Below are positions 1 to 6,793 of a stretch of DNA of 18,048 nt, piece by piece. The stretch spans positions 1 to 18,048 of the forward strand of contig JACQAF010000063.1 of the NCBI GenBank assembly GCA_016195145.1. The letters run 5' to 3'. The stretch is from Rhodospirillales bacterium (GTDB lineage Bacteria > Pseudomonadota > Alphaproteobacteria > CACIAM-22H2). The stretch's first letter is position 1, and every line of letters begins with the position of its first letter. Made by a program: the position numbers and the translations under genes. The notes below the pieces were generated by a model that was not told the origin of the DNA, made no database searches, and was given only the letters and a program-made list of their open reading frames with translations.

Positions 1-672
1 ATCGCGATGGGCGCGAAAATCCACGGTGCCGGCACCGATGAAATCACCGTCGAGGGCGTGGAGCAATTGCACGGCGCCGAGCATGAGGTCATTCCCGACC
101 GCATCGAAACCGGAACCTATGCGATGGCGGCGGCGATCACCGGCGGCGATGTCGAGCTGGTCGGCGCGCGCCTGGACATCCTCAGCGCGGTATTCGATTC
201 GCTGCGCGGGGCCGGCGTCGGCGTGACCGCGACCGACAAGGGCATCCGCGTGCAGCGCACCAACGCGCCGCTGGTCGGCATTGACGTAATGACCGAGCCC
301 TATCCCGGATTTCCGACCGATCTGCAGGCGCAGATGATGACGTTGATGACCGCGGCCGAGGGCGCCTCGATGATCACCGAGACGATCTTCGAAAACCGTT
401 TCATGCATGTGCCGGAGTTGCGCCGCATGGGCGCCAATATTAATCTGCACGGTGGATCGGCGATGGTGCGCGGGGTGTCGCGCCTGACCGGTGCGCCGGT
501 GATGGCGACCGATCTGCGCGCCTCGGTTAGCCTGGTGATCGCCGGTTTGGCGGCCGAGGGCGAGACCGTCGTCAATCGTGTCTATCATCTCGATCGCGGC
601 TACGAGCGCCTCGAAGACAAGCTCGCGGCCTGCGGCGCCGATATCGAGCGCGTGAAGGAGGCGAGCGTATGA
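1..672 (+). CDS. murA: UDP-N-acetylglucosamine 1-carboxyvinyltransferase, C-terminal part
   Basis: MurA adds enolpyruvate from phosphoenolpyruvate to UDP-GlcNAc in the cytoplasm, the first committed step of peptidoglycan synthesis. The reading frame is open from base 1, so the gene starts upstream. About 223 codons are present out of a usual 420 or so. Visible family features are the GAKIHGAGTDEITVEGV segment, the PYPGFPTDLQAQMM stretch, the TETIFENRFMHVPELRRMGA segment and a terminal HLDRGYERLEDKL, which carries the conserved late arginine region. The N-terminal half with the catalytic Cys loop lies outside the window. The stop overlaps the next start by 4 nt (ATGA), which suggests coupled translation. 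The identification is secure; only the 5' end is missing. Confidence 0.97.
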   Translation: MAMGAKIHGAGTDEITVEGVEQLHGAEHEVIPDRIETGTYAMAAAITGGDVELVGARLDILSAVFDSLRGAGVGVTATDKGIRVQRTNAPLVGIDVMTEPYPGFPTDLQAQMMTLMTAAEGASMITETIFENRFMHVPELRRMGANINLHGGSAMVRGVSRLTGAPVMATDLRASVSLVIAGLAAEGETVVNRVYHLDRGYERLEDKLAACGADIERVKEASV

Positions 673-1175
673 GCGGCGTACTCAAGCTTCGGGCCGAGGA
701 CGAGGAGGATTTCCAGGTCATCTCGGCGTTTTTGCAGGACGCGCTGATCCCGATGCGCGATATGCAGTACGTCGCCGACGGTCAACGTTTCGCTCTGGTC
801 GTCAGCCGGTTCCGCTGGGAAAACTGCGCCGAGGGTCCGGACTCGCCGGTCGCCGACATGATCGTGCCCGAGCCGGAAACCGACGAGAATCTCGACGCCG
901 CCCTGATCAAGTGCCAAAGCTACGAGCGGGTCAATTGCGGCATCTGTTTCGACGGCGTCCGTCAGGTGCGTTGCCGGGGGCTCGACCAGCGCGACCGCGA
1001 GCGCATTCTCGAACTGCTGGCCATCGAATCCGAACCGGGGGCGGTGGTTCTGGTCTTCGCCGGCGGCGGCATTCTGCGCCTCGAAGGACAGGATATCAAC
1101 TGCCGGCTCGAAGATCTCGGCCTGCCTTGGCCGACCCGCTGGCGGCCGCGACATCCGACCGGCGACGCCGCCTGA
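669..1175 (+). CDS. DUF2948 family protein
   Basis: This 168-residue protein has the look of the DUF2948 family, which commonly sits directly after murA in alphaproteobacteria. Its function is unknown. The N-terminus (LKLRAEDEEDFQVISAFLQDA) and the early RFRWE segment are the recognisable parts, and the middle contains a C-x-x-C-x-x-x-x-GIC-like cluster of cysteines (about residues 82-97). No signal peptide or membrane segment is visible. The ATG overlaps the murA stop by 4 nt, so the two are probably co-translated. A 57-nt gap containing a stem-loop separates it from hisG. Family assignment is by recognition of sequence and context, not by a search. Confidence 0.85.
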   Translation: MSGVLKLRAEDEEDFQVISAFLQDALIPMRDMQYVADGQRFALVVSRFRWENCAEGPDSPVADMIVPEPETDENLDAALIKCQSYERVNCGICFDGVRQVRCRGLDQRDRERILELLAIESEPGAVVLVFAGGGILRLEGQDINCRLEDLGLPWPTRWRPRHPTGDAA

Positions 1176-1184
1176 GCATCTCCG

Positions 1185-1202
1185 CCCGCCGTTTCCGGCG
1201 GG
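1185..1202 (+). other. GC-rich stem-loop ahead of hisG
   Basis: CCCGCCG, loop TTTC, then CGGCGGG: a perfect 7-bp stem in the 57-nt gap between the DUF2948 gene and hisG. No T-run follows, so it is not a standard intrinsic terminator. It lies about 20 nt upstream of the hisG ribosome binding site. It could stabilise or process the mRNA, or act as a pause site. The structure is seen; the role is inferred. Confidence 0.4.
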
Positions 1203-1232
1203 GTCCAAGATATTCGTTCGACAGGAGTTTTT

Positions 1233-1895
1233 GTGACCGCCAACGACAAGCTGGTCCTGGCGCTGCCCAACGGGCGCATCCTCGCCGAAGTCATGCCTCT
1301 TCTGAACCGCGCCGGCATCGTCGCCGAGCGCGAGTTCGACGATCCGGCGACGCGCCAGTTGCGCTTCACGACCAACCATCCCAATCTCGACATCGTGCGC
1401 ACGCGCAGCTTCGACGTAGCGACCTTCGTCGCCTTCGGCGCGGCCCAGCTCGGCGTCGCCGGCAACGATGTGCTGATGGAATTCAATTACGACGAGATTT
1501 ACGCGCCGCTCGATCTCGGCGTCGGCCGGTGCCGCATCTCGGTTGCCGAGCCGGCCGACCTCGCCGGCAGCGACGATCCGCAAAGCTGGAGCCATGTGCG
1601 CGTGGCGACCAAATATCCCAAGATCACGCGCCGCCACTTCGCCGCGCGCGGCGTGCAGGCGGAATGCATCAAGCTCAACGGCGCGATCGAGCTGGCGCCG
1701 GCGCTCGGCCTGTGCCGGCGGATCGTCGATCTGGTCTCGACCGGCGCGACGCTCAAGGCCAACGGCCTGGTTGAGATCGAACGCATCGCCGAGGTGACGT
1801 CGCGCCTGATCGTCAACCGCGCGGCGATGAAGACGCGGCACAACCTGGTTGCGCCGTGGATCGAGCGCATCGCCGGCGTCGCCAATGCCGCTTAG
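1233..1895 (+). CDS. hisG: ATP phosphoribosyltransferase, short (HisZ-dependent) form
   Basis: HisG joins ATP and PRPP to make phosphoribosyl-ATP, the first step of histidine biosynthesis. At 220 residues this is the short catalytic form, which in known systems works with the regulatory partner HisZ; no hisZ lies in the window. Family features are the N-terminal LALPNGRIL, the GVAGNDVL segment, and the PRPP-binding stretch ending IVDLVSTGATLKANGL (about residues 164-180). The GTG start is chosen because an AGGAG (1223-1227) sits 5 nt upstream. The 3' end overlaps the preferred hisD start by 11 nt, implying an operon. HisG is normally feedback-inhibited by histidine. Confidence 0.96.
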   Translation: MTANDKLVLALPNGRILAEVMPLLNRAGIVAEREFDDPATRQLRFTTNHPNLDIVRTRSFDVATFVAFGAAQLGVAGNDVLMEFNYDEIYAPLDLGVGRCRISVAEPADLAGSDDPQSWSHVRVATKYPKITRRHFAARGVQAECIKLNGAIELAPALGLCRRIVDLVSTGATLKANGLVEIERIAEVTSRLIVNRAAMKTRHNLVAPWIERIAGVANAA

Positions 1896-3204
1896 GCTCG
1901 ATACCCGCAAGCCGGGCTTCGCCCGCGCGTTCGAGCGCCTGCTCGCCCTCAAGCGCGACAACGAGGCCGATGTCGAGGCCGCGGTTGCCACCATCGTCGA
2001 TGGCGTGCGCCGACGCGGCGACGCGGCGCTGCTCGCTTATACGGCGCGCTTCGACCGGGTGCGCCTGAGCGCACGACGCCTGCGCGTGACCAAGGCCGAG
2101 ATCGCGGCGGCGCTGCGCCGCTGTCCGAGGGACACTCTCGCCGCGTTGCGTCTCGCCGCGCGGCGGATCGAGGATTACCACCGCCGGCAACTGCCCCAGG
2201 ACATCGATTACCGCGACCGGGCCGGCCTGCGGCTTGGCAGCCGCTGGACGCCGGTCGACGCGGCCGGGCTTTACGTGCCGGGCGGCACGGCGGCCTATCC
2301 AAGCTCGGTGCTGATGAACGCCGTGCCGGCGAAGGTCGCCGGGGTCGGGCGGTTGGTGATGACCGTGCCGACGCCGGACGGCAGGCTCAATCCGCTGGTT
2401 CTCGCGGCGGCGGCGGTCGCCGGCGTCGACGAGATTTACCGCGTCGGTGGCGCGCAGGCGATTGCGGCGCTCGCCTACGGCACCAGAACCATCGCACCCG
2501 TCGACAAGATCGTGGGTCCCGGCAACGCCTATGTTGCCGCCGCCAAGCGGCGGGTGTTCGGCGCGGTCGGCATCGACCTGATTACCGGGCCGTCGGAAGT
2601 CGTCATCGTCGCCGACGCGGCCAGCGATCCGGCGTGGATCGCCGCCGATCTGCTCGCCCAGGCCGAGCACGATACGGCGGCCCAGTCGATCCTGATCACC
2701 GACGATGCGGGCTTCGCGGCGGCGGTCATCGGGGCGGTCGCGGCCGAGCTCAAGACCTTGCCGCGCGCGAAAATCGCGCGCGAAAGCTGGCGCCGCCACG
2801 GGGCGGCGATTGTCGTACGCAACCTGCGCGAAGCGCCGGCGCTGGTCGACCGGCTGGCGCCCGAGCATCTGCAGCTTGCGATCGCCAGGCCGGCGGCGAT
2901 GGCGCGGAAAATCCACCATGCCGGGGCGATTTTCCTCGGCCGTTTCGCGCCCGAGGCGCTGGGCGATTATCTCGCCGGGCCGAATCACGTGTTGCCGACC
3001 TCGCGCTCGGCGCGGTTTTCGTCGGGCCTCGGCGTGCTCGATTTCATGAAGCGCACCTCGCTCCTCGGTTGCGAACGGTCGGGTCTCGCCGCGCTCGGCA
3101 AGCCGGCGATGATCCTGGCTGCGGCCGAGGGGCTGGATGCGCATGCCCGGTCGATCGGCCTGCGCCTGTCGCGGCCGCGCCCGGGCCGCCGGGACGCCGG
3201 GTGA
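1885..3204 (+). CDS. hisD: Histidinol dehydrogenase
   Basis: HisD oxidises L-histidinol to L-histidine in two NAD-dependent steps, the end of histidine biosynthesis. The start is placed at the ATG at 1885 (PLRLDTRKPGF), giving 439 residues, normal for the family; an upstream GTG at 1849 would add 12 residues overlapping hisG and is less likely. Visible motifs are YVPGGTAAYPSSVLMNAVPAKVAGV, VGPGNAYVAAAKR, the Zn-ligand pair in LLAQAEHD, the catalytic Glu-His in APEHLQL, the Asp in GDYLAGPNHVLPT and the late His in LDAHARS. It overlaps hisG by 11 nt and the UPF0262 gene by 4 nt. No defects are seen. Confidence 0.97.
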   Translation: MPLRLDTRKPGFARAFERLLALKRDNEADVEAAVATIVDGVRRRGDAALLAYTARFDRVRLSARRLRVTKAEIAAALRRCPRDTLAALRLAARRIEDYHRRQLPQDIDYRDRAGLRLGSRWTPVDAAGLYVPGGTAAYPSSVLMNAVPAKVAGVGRLVMTVPTPDGRLNPLVLAAAAVAGVDEIYRVGGAQAIAALAYGTRTIAPVDKIVGPGNAYVAAAKRRVFGAVGIDLITGPSEVVIVADAASDPAWIAADLLAQAEHDTAAQSILITDDAGFAAAVIGAVAAELKTLPRAKIARESWRRHGAAIVVRNLREAPALVDRLAPEHLQLAIARPAAMARKIHHAGAIFLGRFAPEALGDYLAGPNHVLPTSRSARFSSGLGVLDFMKRTSLLGCERSGLAALGKPAMILAAAEGLDAHARSIGLRLSRPRPGRRDAG

Positions 3205-3677
3205 GCGGAAAAAACGAGCGCATCGTCAAGATCGACCTGGACGAGCGTTCCGTCGTCCGGCGCAGCCCCGATGTCGAGCACGAGCGGGCCGTCGCCATCT
3301 TCGATCTGCTCGAAGACAATCATTTCGCCCCGGCCGGCGCGCCGGAGGGGCCGTATCGGCTCGATCTGTCGATCGAGGAGAACCGCCTCGTCTTCGACAT
3401 TCATGCCGAATCGGACGCGCCGGTTCACAAAGTAATCCTGCCGCTGTCGCCGTTCCGCACCATCGTCAAGGACTACTTCACCGTCTGCGAGAGCTATTAC
3501 ACTGCGATCAAGCAGTCGAGCCCGATGCAGATCGAGGCCCTCGACATGGGACGGCGCGCGTTGCATAACGAGGGATCGGATCTGCTGCGCGAACGGCTCG
3601 ATGGCAAAATCGCGCTCGACCGCAACACCGCCCGCCGCCTGTTCACCCTTATCTGCGTCCTTCACATCAGGGGATAA
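3201..3677 (+). CDS. UPF0262 family protein
   Basis: This 158-residue cytoplasmic protein belongs to the uncharacterised UPF0262 family, an alphaproteobacterial family found between hisD and the low-Mr phosphatase gene. Recognisable parts are the start SGKNERIVKIDLDE, the segment PEGPYRLDLSIEENRLVFDI (about residues 48-68) and the RTIVKDYFTVCESYYTAI helix region. The GTG start overlaps the hisD stop as GTGA. A longer open frame extends upstream inside hisD, but it reads as GC-rich shadow sequence there. No catalytic motif or localisation signal is visible, and the role is unknown. Conservation of position suggests co-expression with hisD. Confidence 0.88.
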   Translation: MSGKNERIVKIDLDERSVVRRSPDVEHERAVAIFDLLEDNHFAPAGAPEGPYRLDLSIEENRLVFDIHAESDAPVHKVILPLSPFRTIVKDYFTVCESYYTAIKQSSPMQIEALDMGRRALHNEGSDLLRERLDGKIALDRNTARRLFTLICVLHIRG

Positions 3678-3685
3678 GCGAGGCG

Positions 3686-4129
3686 ATGGCCGGCCTGCCC
3701 GGAAGCGTTCTGTTCGCGTGCACGCTCAACGCCGTGCGTTCGCCGATGGCGGAGGCGCTGCTCAAGCATTTTCATGGCAGGAAGGTTTTCGTCGACTCGG
3801 TCGGCGTGCGCGGCGCCGAGATCGATCCCTTCGTCATCGCCGTAATGGCCGAGATCGGCATCGATGTCGCCCGCCATCGCGCTAAAACCTTCGATCAACT
3901 CGCCGACACCTCGTTCGATACGGTCATCACGCTGTCGCCCGAGGCGCAGCACCGGGCGGTCGAGCTGACGCGCACCATGGCGTGCGATGTCGAATACTGG
4001 CCGACCCTCGATCCGACTGTCATCGAGGGCAGCCGCGAGGCGAAGCTGGACGCCTATCGCCAGATTCGCGACCAGTTACGCCAGAGAATTCTCGCGCGGT
4101 TTCCGGCAGCGCCGTCGCCGGCGGGCTGA
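3686..4129 (+). CDS. Low molecular weight protein-tyrosine-phosphatase-like protein
   Basis: The 147-residue protein shows the low-Mr phosphatase / arsenate reductase fold. The P-loop C-x5-R is C12-TLNAV-R18 followed by S19, close to the N-terminus as in the family, and the general-acid Asp is probably D109 in WPTLDP. It could dephosphorylate phosphotyrosine or a small phospho-substrate; arsenate reduction cannot be excluded, but no arsenic genes are nearby. It follows UPF0262 by 8 nt and precedes infA, its usual alphaproteobacterial place, which points to a housekeeping role. No signal peptide is visible. Confidence 0.88.
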   Translation: MAGLPGSVLFACTLNAVRSPMAEALLKHFHGRKVFVDSVGVRGAEIDPFVIAVMAEIGIDVARHRAKTFDQLADTSFDTVITLSPEAQHRAVELTRTMACDVEYWPTLDPTVIEGSREAKLDAYRQIRDQLRQRILARFPAAPSPAG

Positions 4130-4162
4130 GGCCGCGCATGGGGGGATCGGTCGCAAAAATCC

Positions 4163-4191
4163 TTGACCAAACCGGCGTCGGGCAGCATTTT
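4163..4191 (+). promoter_or_regulatory. Possible sigma-70 promoter for infA
   Basis: TTGACC at 4163-4168 and CATTTT at 4186-4191 are separated by 17 nt, in the 96-nt gap upstream of infA. The -35 hexamer is good and the -10 is poor. The spacing is ideal. A separate infA promoter would make sense within a packed cluster of low-expression genes. Confidence 0.3.
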
Positions 4192-4225
4192 TCCGGGCAT
4201 CGGGGGAGCGCGGAACGAGGATTGG

Positions 4226-4444
4226 ATGGTCAAGGAAGGATTGATCGAGTTTTCGGGTACGATCACAGAATTGCTGCCCAATGCGATGTTCCGGGTGAAG
4301 CTCGACAACAATCACGAAGTGCTTGCCCACACCTCGGGCAAGATGCGCAAGAACCGCATTCGCGTTCTGGCCGGCGATCGCGTCAACGTTGAAATGACCC
4401 CGTACGACCTGAGCAAGGGACGCATCACCTTCAGGTTCAAATAG
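4226..4444 (+). CDS. infA: Translation initiation factor IF-1
   Basis: IF-1 binds the ribosomal A site with IF-2 and IF-3 during translation initiation. The 72-residue product, from the ATG at 4226, is the canonical length and is an almost pure S1/OB-fold: VKEGLIEFSGTI, the NAMFRVKL strand, HTSGKMRKNRIRVLAGD and the terminal KGRITFRFK. An in-frame TTG at 4163 would add 21 non-family residues, so the ATG is preferred; GAGG at 4217-4220 serves as a plausible ribosome binding site. It sits between the phosphatase and maf genes with about 60-100 nt on each side, so it may be transcribed partly on its own. Confidence 0.97.
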   Translation: MVKEGLIEFSGTITELLPNAMFRVKLDNNHEVLAHTSGKMRKNRIRVLAGDRVNVEMTPYDLSKGRITFRFK

Positions 4445-4508
4445 GCGGATACGGGAGGGCAGCCGGCCCAACCGGCGAAAATCCCTCGACCGGCGGAGAC
4501 CAAGGGAT

Positions 4509-5090
4509 ATGCCCCGCCTCATATTGGCTTCGGCCAGCCCGCGCCGTCTCGACCTTCTACGCCAGATCGGCGTCGTTCCCCATGCGGTCGAGCCCGCGCA
4601 TGCCGACGAAACGCCGCGCCCGCGCGAGCTGCCGGCGCAGCATGCTTTGCGCCTCGCCCGCGCCAAGGCGGCGGCAGTGGCGGCGCGCCATCCGGGGGCC
4701 GTCGTCATCGCCGCCGACACGGTCGTCGCCTGCGGCCGGCGGATTCTACCCAAGGCCGAGGACGCGATGACGGCGCGGGCCTGTCTCGTGCTGCTTTCGG
4801 GCCGCCGCCACCGCGTCCATGGCGGGATCGCCGTCGTCGCGTCGGACGGGCGGATGGCGTCGCGGGTGGTGACCACGGCGGTGCTGTTCAAACGCCTGAC
4901 TGGCGACGAGATCGAGCGCTATATCGCCGCCGGCGAATGGCAGGGCAAGGCCGGCGGTTATGCGATCCAGGGCCATGCCGGGGCTTTCGTGCGCCGGATC
5001 AACGGTTCGTACAGCAATGTCGTCGGGCTCGACCTGTTCGCCGCCGCCGGATTGCTGGCCGGGCTCGCGACGGAGAATGCCGGGCGATGA
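4509..5090 (+). CDS. maf: Maf-like nucleoside triphosphate pyrophosphatase
   Basis: Maf proteins hydrolyse non-canonical or modified nucleoside triphosphates to monophosphates and are linked to septum control. The 193-residue product has the N-terminal LILASASPRRLDLL phosphate-binding signature (residues 4-17), the conserved catalytic Asp at about D70 in AADTVV, and the late GEWQGKAGGYAIQGHAG stretch. Length is normal. The RILPKAEDA segment is slightly off the common GRILGKP form. The start ATG follows AAGGG in the leader. Its stop overlaps the rng start by 4 nt (ATGA). Substrate preference (dTTP/UTP or m7GTP type) cannot be settled by eye. Confidence 0.95.
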   Translation: MPRLILASASPRRLDLLRQIGVVPHAVEPAHADETPRPRELPAQHALRLARAKAAAVAARHPGAVVIAADTVVACGRRILPKAEDAMTARACLVLLSGRRHRVHGGIAVVASDGRMASRVVTTAVLFKRLTGDEIERYIAAGEWQGKAGGYAIQGHAGAFVRRINGSYSNVVGLDLFAAAGLLAGLATENAGR

Positions 5091-6180
5091 GTCGCATGAT
5101 CGACGAGTTGCTGATCGAGACGACGCCCGCTTGGCTGCGCGCTGCGGCGATCTCCGGCGGGAAGACGGTCGATCTGGTCCGCGAGCCGCGCGACCGCGCC
5201 GGCGGCGAGGGTGATATCTATCTCGGCCGGGTGGTGCGGATCGTCGCCGGGCTCGGCGCGGCGTTCGTCGATATCGGCCTCGCGCGGCCGGCGCTGCTCG
5301 ACCTCGGCAAGACGAAACCGGCGGAAGGCGCGGCGCTCGTCGTGCAGATCGTCGAGGCGGCGCGCGGCGACAAGGGGGCGCGGGTCGCGCGCCGGATTTC
5401 GCTTGCGGGGGTGTGCGCGGTTCTCCTGCCGGGCGAAAAGGGGGTGGCGGTATCGCGCCGGCTGGCCAATGCTGGCGCGCGCCGCAAGCCGGGGTGATCG
5501 TGCGCGCCGGCGCCGCCGATGCGGGGAGCGCGGCGCTGGCCGCCGAGATCGCGGTCCTGCGCGCCGAATGGCGGGATATCGCCGTCCGCGCCGAGGCGGC
5601 TGCGCCACCGGCCTGCCTGCGCGCCGCCGATCCGGTCCTGCGCATTATCGAGACCTTCGCCGCCGCCGATCCGCAGCGCATTATCCTCGCCGATGCCGGG
5701 GCGGCGCATGCCGCGGCGGCGGTCACCCGGCGGCTCTACCCGGCCCTCGCGGCGCGGATCGAGGCGTCGCGCGAGCAGGGCGCGCTATTCGACCGCCACG
5801 ATGTCGCCGACGCGCTGGCCAGCGCCGAAAGCCGGCGCGTGCCGCTGCCAGCGGGCGGGTCGATTGCGGTCGAGCCGACCGAGGCGCTGATCGCCATCGA
5901 TGTCGATACCGGGGCGGTCGCCGGAGCGCGGGCGGCGCTGCGCACCAATCTCGAAGCGGCAACCGAGGCGGCGCGCCAGCTTCGCCTGCGCGATATCGGC
6001 GGGTTGGTGGCGATCGATTTCATCCGGCTGGCCGACGGGGCGGCCCGGCAGCGCGTGCTCGAGGCGCTGCGCCGCGCCACCGCCGACGACCGCGTGGCGG
6101 TGCAGGTGCTGGGCTGGACTCATGGCGGGCTGGTCGAGCTGATTCGCCCGCGCGCCCGCCGTGCCGAGACGGTAGACTAG
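5087..6180 (+). pseudogene. rng: Ribonuclease E/G family protein, split by a frameshift or short deletion
   Basis: RNase E/G enzymes cleave single-stranded RNA in rRNA maturation and mRNA decay. The first frame (5087-5497) gives the N-terminal part with the S1-like segment GDIYLGRVVRIVAGLGAAFVDIG, then stops after SRRLANAGARRKPG. The family sequence continues in another frame from about 5485 to 6180, with PQAGVIVRAG, the first catalytic Asp in EALIAIDVDTG, the DIGGLVAIDFIRL segment with the second Asp, and GWTHGGLVELIRPRAR. Both catalytic aspartates survive but are out of frame with the N-terminus. Fewer residues than usual separate SRRL from GVIVR, so about 5-15 residues may be lost as well. 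It is the short alphaproteobacterial form without a C-terminal scaffold or CPxC zinc link. Sequencing error remains possible. Confidence 0.8.
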
Positions 6181-6186
6181 GCCCCC

Positions 6187-6405
6187 GTGACCGACGATCG
6201 CGTCACCCCCCTGCCCAGACCCGGCGCCCGGCGCGGCTCGGCGAAATGCCCGATGTGCAAGCGCCCGGTCGTCGCCGCACACCAGCCCTTTTGCTCGCCG
6301 CGCTGCCGCGACGAGGATCTGCGCCGCTGGCTGGTCGGCGATTACCGCATCCCGACCGACGAGCCGCCGCCAGACGGCGATCCGCCCGCCGGGGGCCGGG
6401 AATAG
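6187..6405 (+). CDS. yacG: DNA gyrase inhibitor YacG, small zinc protein
   Basis: YacG is a small zinc-binding protein that binds GyrB and inhibits gyrase in characterised bacteria. The 72-residue product has all four zinc ligands: C21-PM-C24 and C36-SPR-C40, in KCPMCKRP and FCSPRCRDEDL, followed by the typical RWLVGDYRIP. The GTG start lies 6 nt after the RNase E/G stop, in keeping with the usual maf-rng-yacG operon. The tail is short and Pro/Gly/Glu-rich, as expected. No defect is seen. Confidence 0.93.
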   Translation: MTDDRVTPLPRPGARRGSAKCPMCKRPVVAAHQPFCSPRCRDEDLRRWLVGDYRIPTDEPPPDGDPPAGGRE

Positions 6406-6434
6406 GGCGGATTCCGGCCGGCCGGCGGCGGTTC

Positions 6435-6463
6435 TGGACAGCCCCGGGCATTTTCTCTATAAG
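6435..6463 (+). promoter_or_regulatory. Sigma-70 promoter of tRNA-Phe
   Basis: TGGACA at 6435-6440 (5 of 6 to TTGACA) and TATAAG at 6458-6463 (5 of 6 to TATAAT) are exactly 17 nt apart. Transcription would start near 6470, some 20 nt before the tRNA. A GC-rich stretch follows the -10, typical of stable RNA promoters. Confidence 0.75.
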
Positions 6464-6488
6464 CGGCCGGGTTCGTTTCGGCGGGCAT

Positions 6489-6564
<76 letters not shown>

Positions 6565-6609
6565 TTCCCTGTCAGCGGTATGGGTCAGCGGCTTGGGATG
6601 GCCAGAACT

Positions 6610-6631
6610 GAAAACCGGTACGCCGGTTTTC
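6610..6631 (+). terminator. Hairpin downstream of tRNA-Phe, likely terminator
   Basis: GAAAACCGG, loop TACG, CCGGTTTTC: a perfect 9-bp stem with A-tract and T-tract arms, so it could end transcription from either side. It lies 45 nt after the tRNA and about 160 nt beyond the 3' end of the convergent cyclodeaminase gene. The GC core is only 4 bp, so strength is uncertain. The rest of 6565-6793 holds no gene that I can support. Confidence 0.5.
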
Positions 6632-6793
6632 CGTCCTGTCCGCCCGAACCAAAAATGGGCACAACTTCCAGACGGTGACTCGTCCCATTTCGCAATTCTC
6701 GGCGTCGACGCGCGCGCCGGCGTAGAACCGCTGCCGTTCAAAGGCGCCAAGCTCGACCAGCCATGGCCGGGAGCCGCACTGGCGCGGGAAAAC

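Noticed and set aside
600..1994. Long minus-strand open frame of 464 codons
   Set aside because: Shadow of the DUF2948 gene and hisG; low-complexity, Arg/Asp-rich composition typical of antisense frames in GC-rich genomes.
1813..3144. Long minus-strand open frame of 443 codons
   Set aside because: Arg/His-rich shadow of hisD in GC-rich DNA; no family resemblance.
5460..5500. Programmed ribosomal frameshift in the RNase E/G gene
   Set aside because: No slippery heptamer is seen at the junction and the family does not use recoding; residues also seem to be missing.
6656..6662. TGGGCAC repeated from the tRNA-Phe 3' end, as a possible attachment site
   Set aside because: Seven bases, only about 100 nt from the tRNA, is expected by chance; no longer repeat of the tRNA end was seen in the window.
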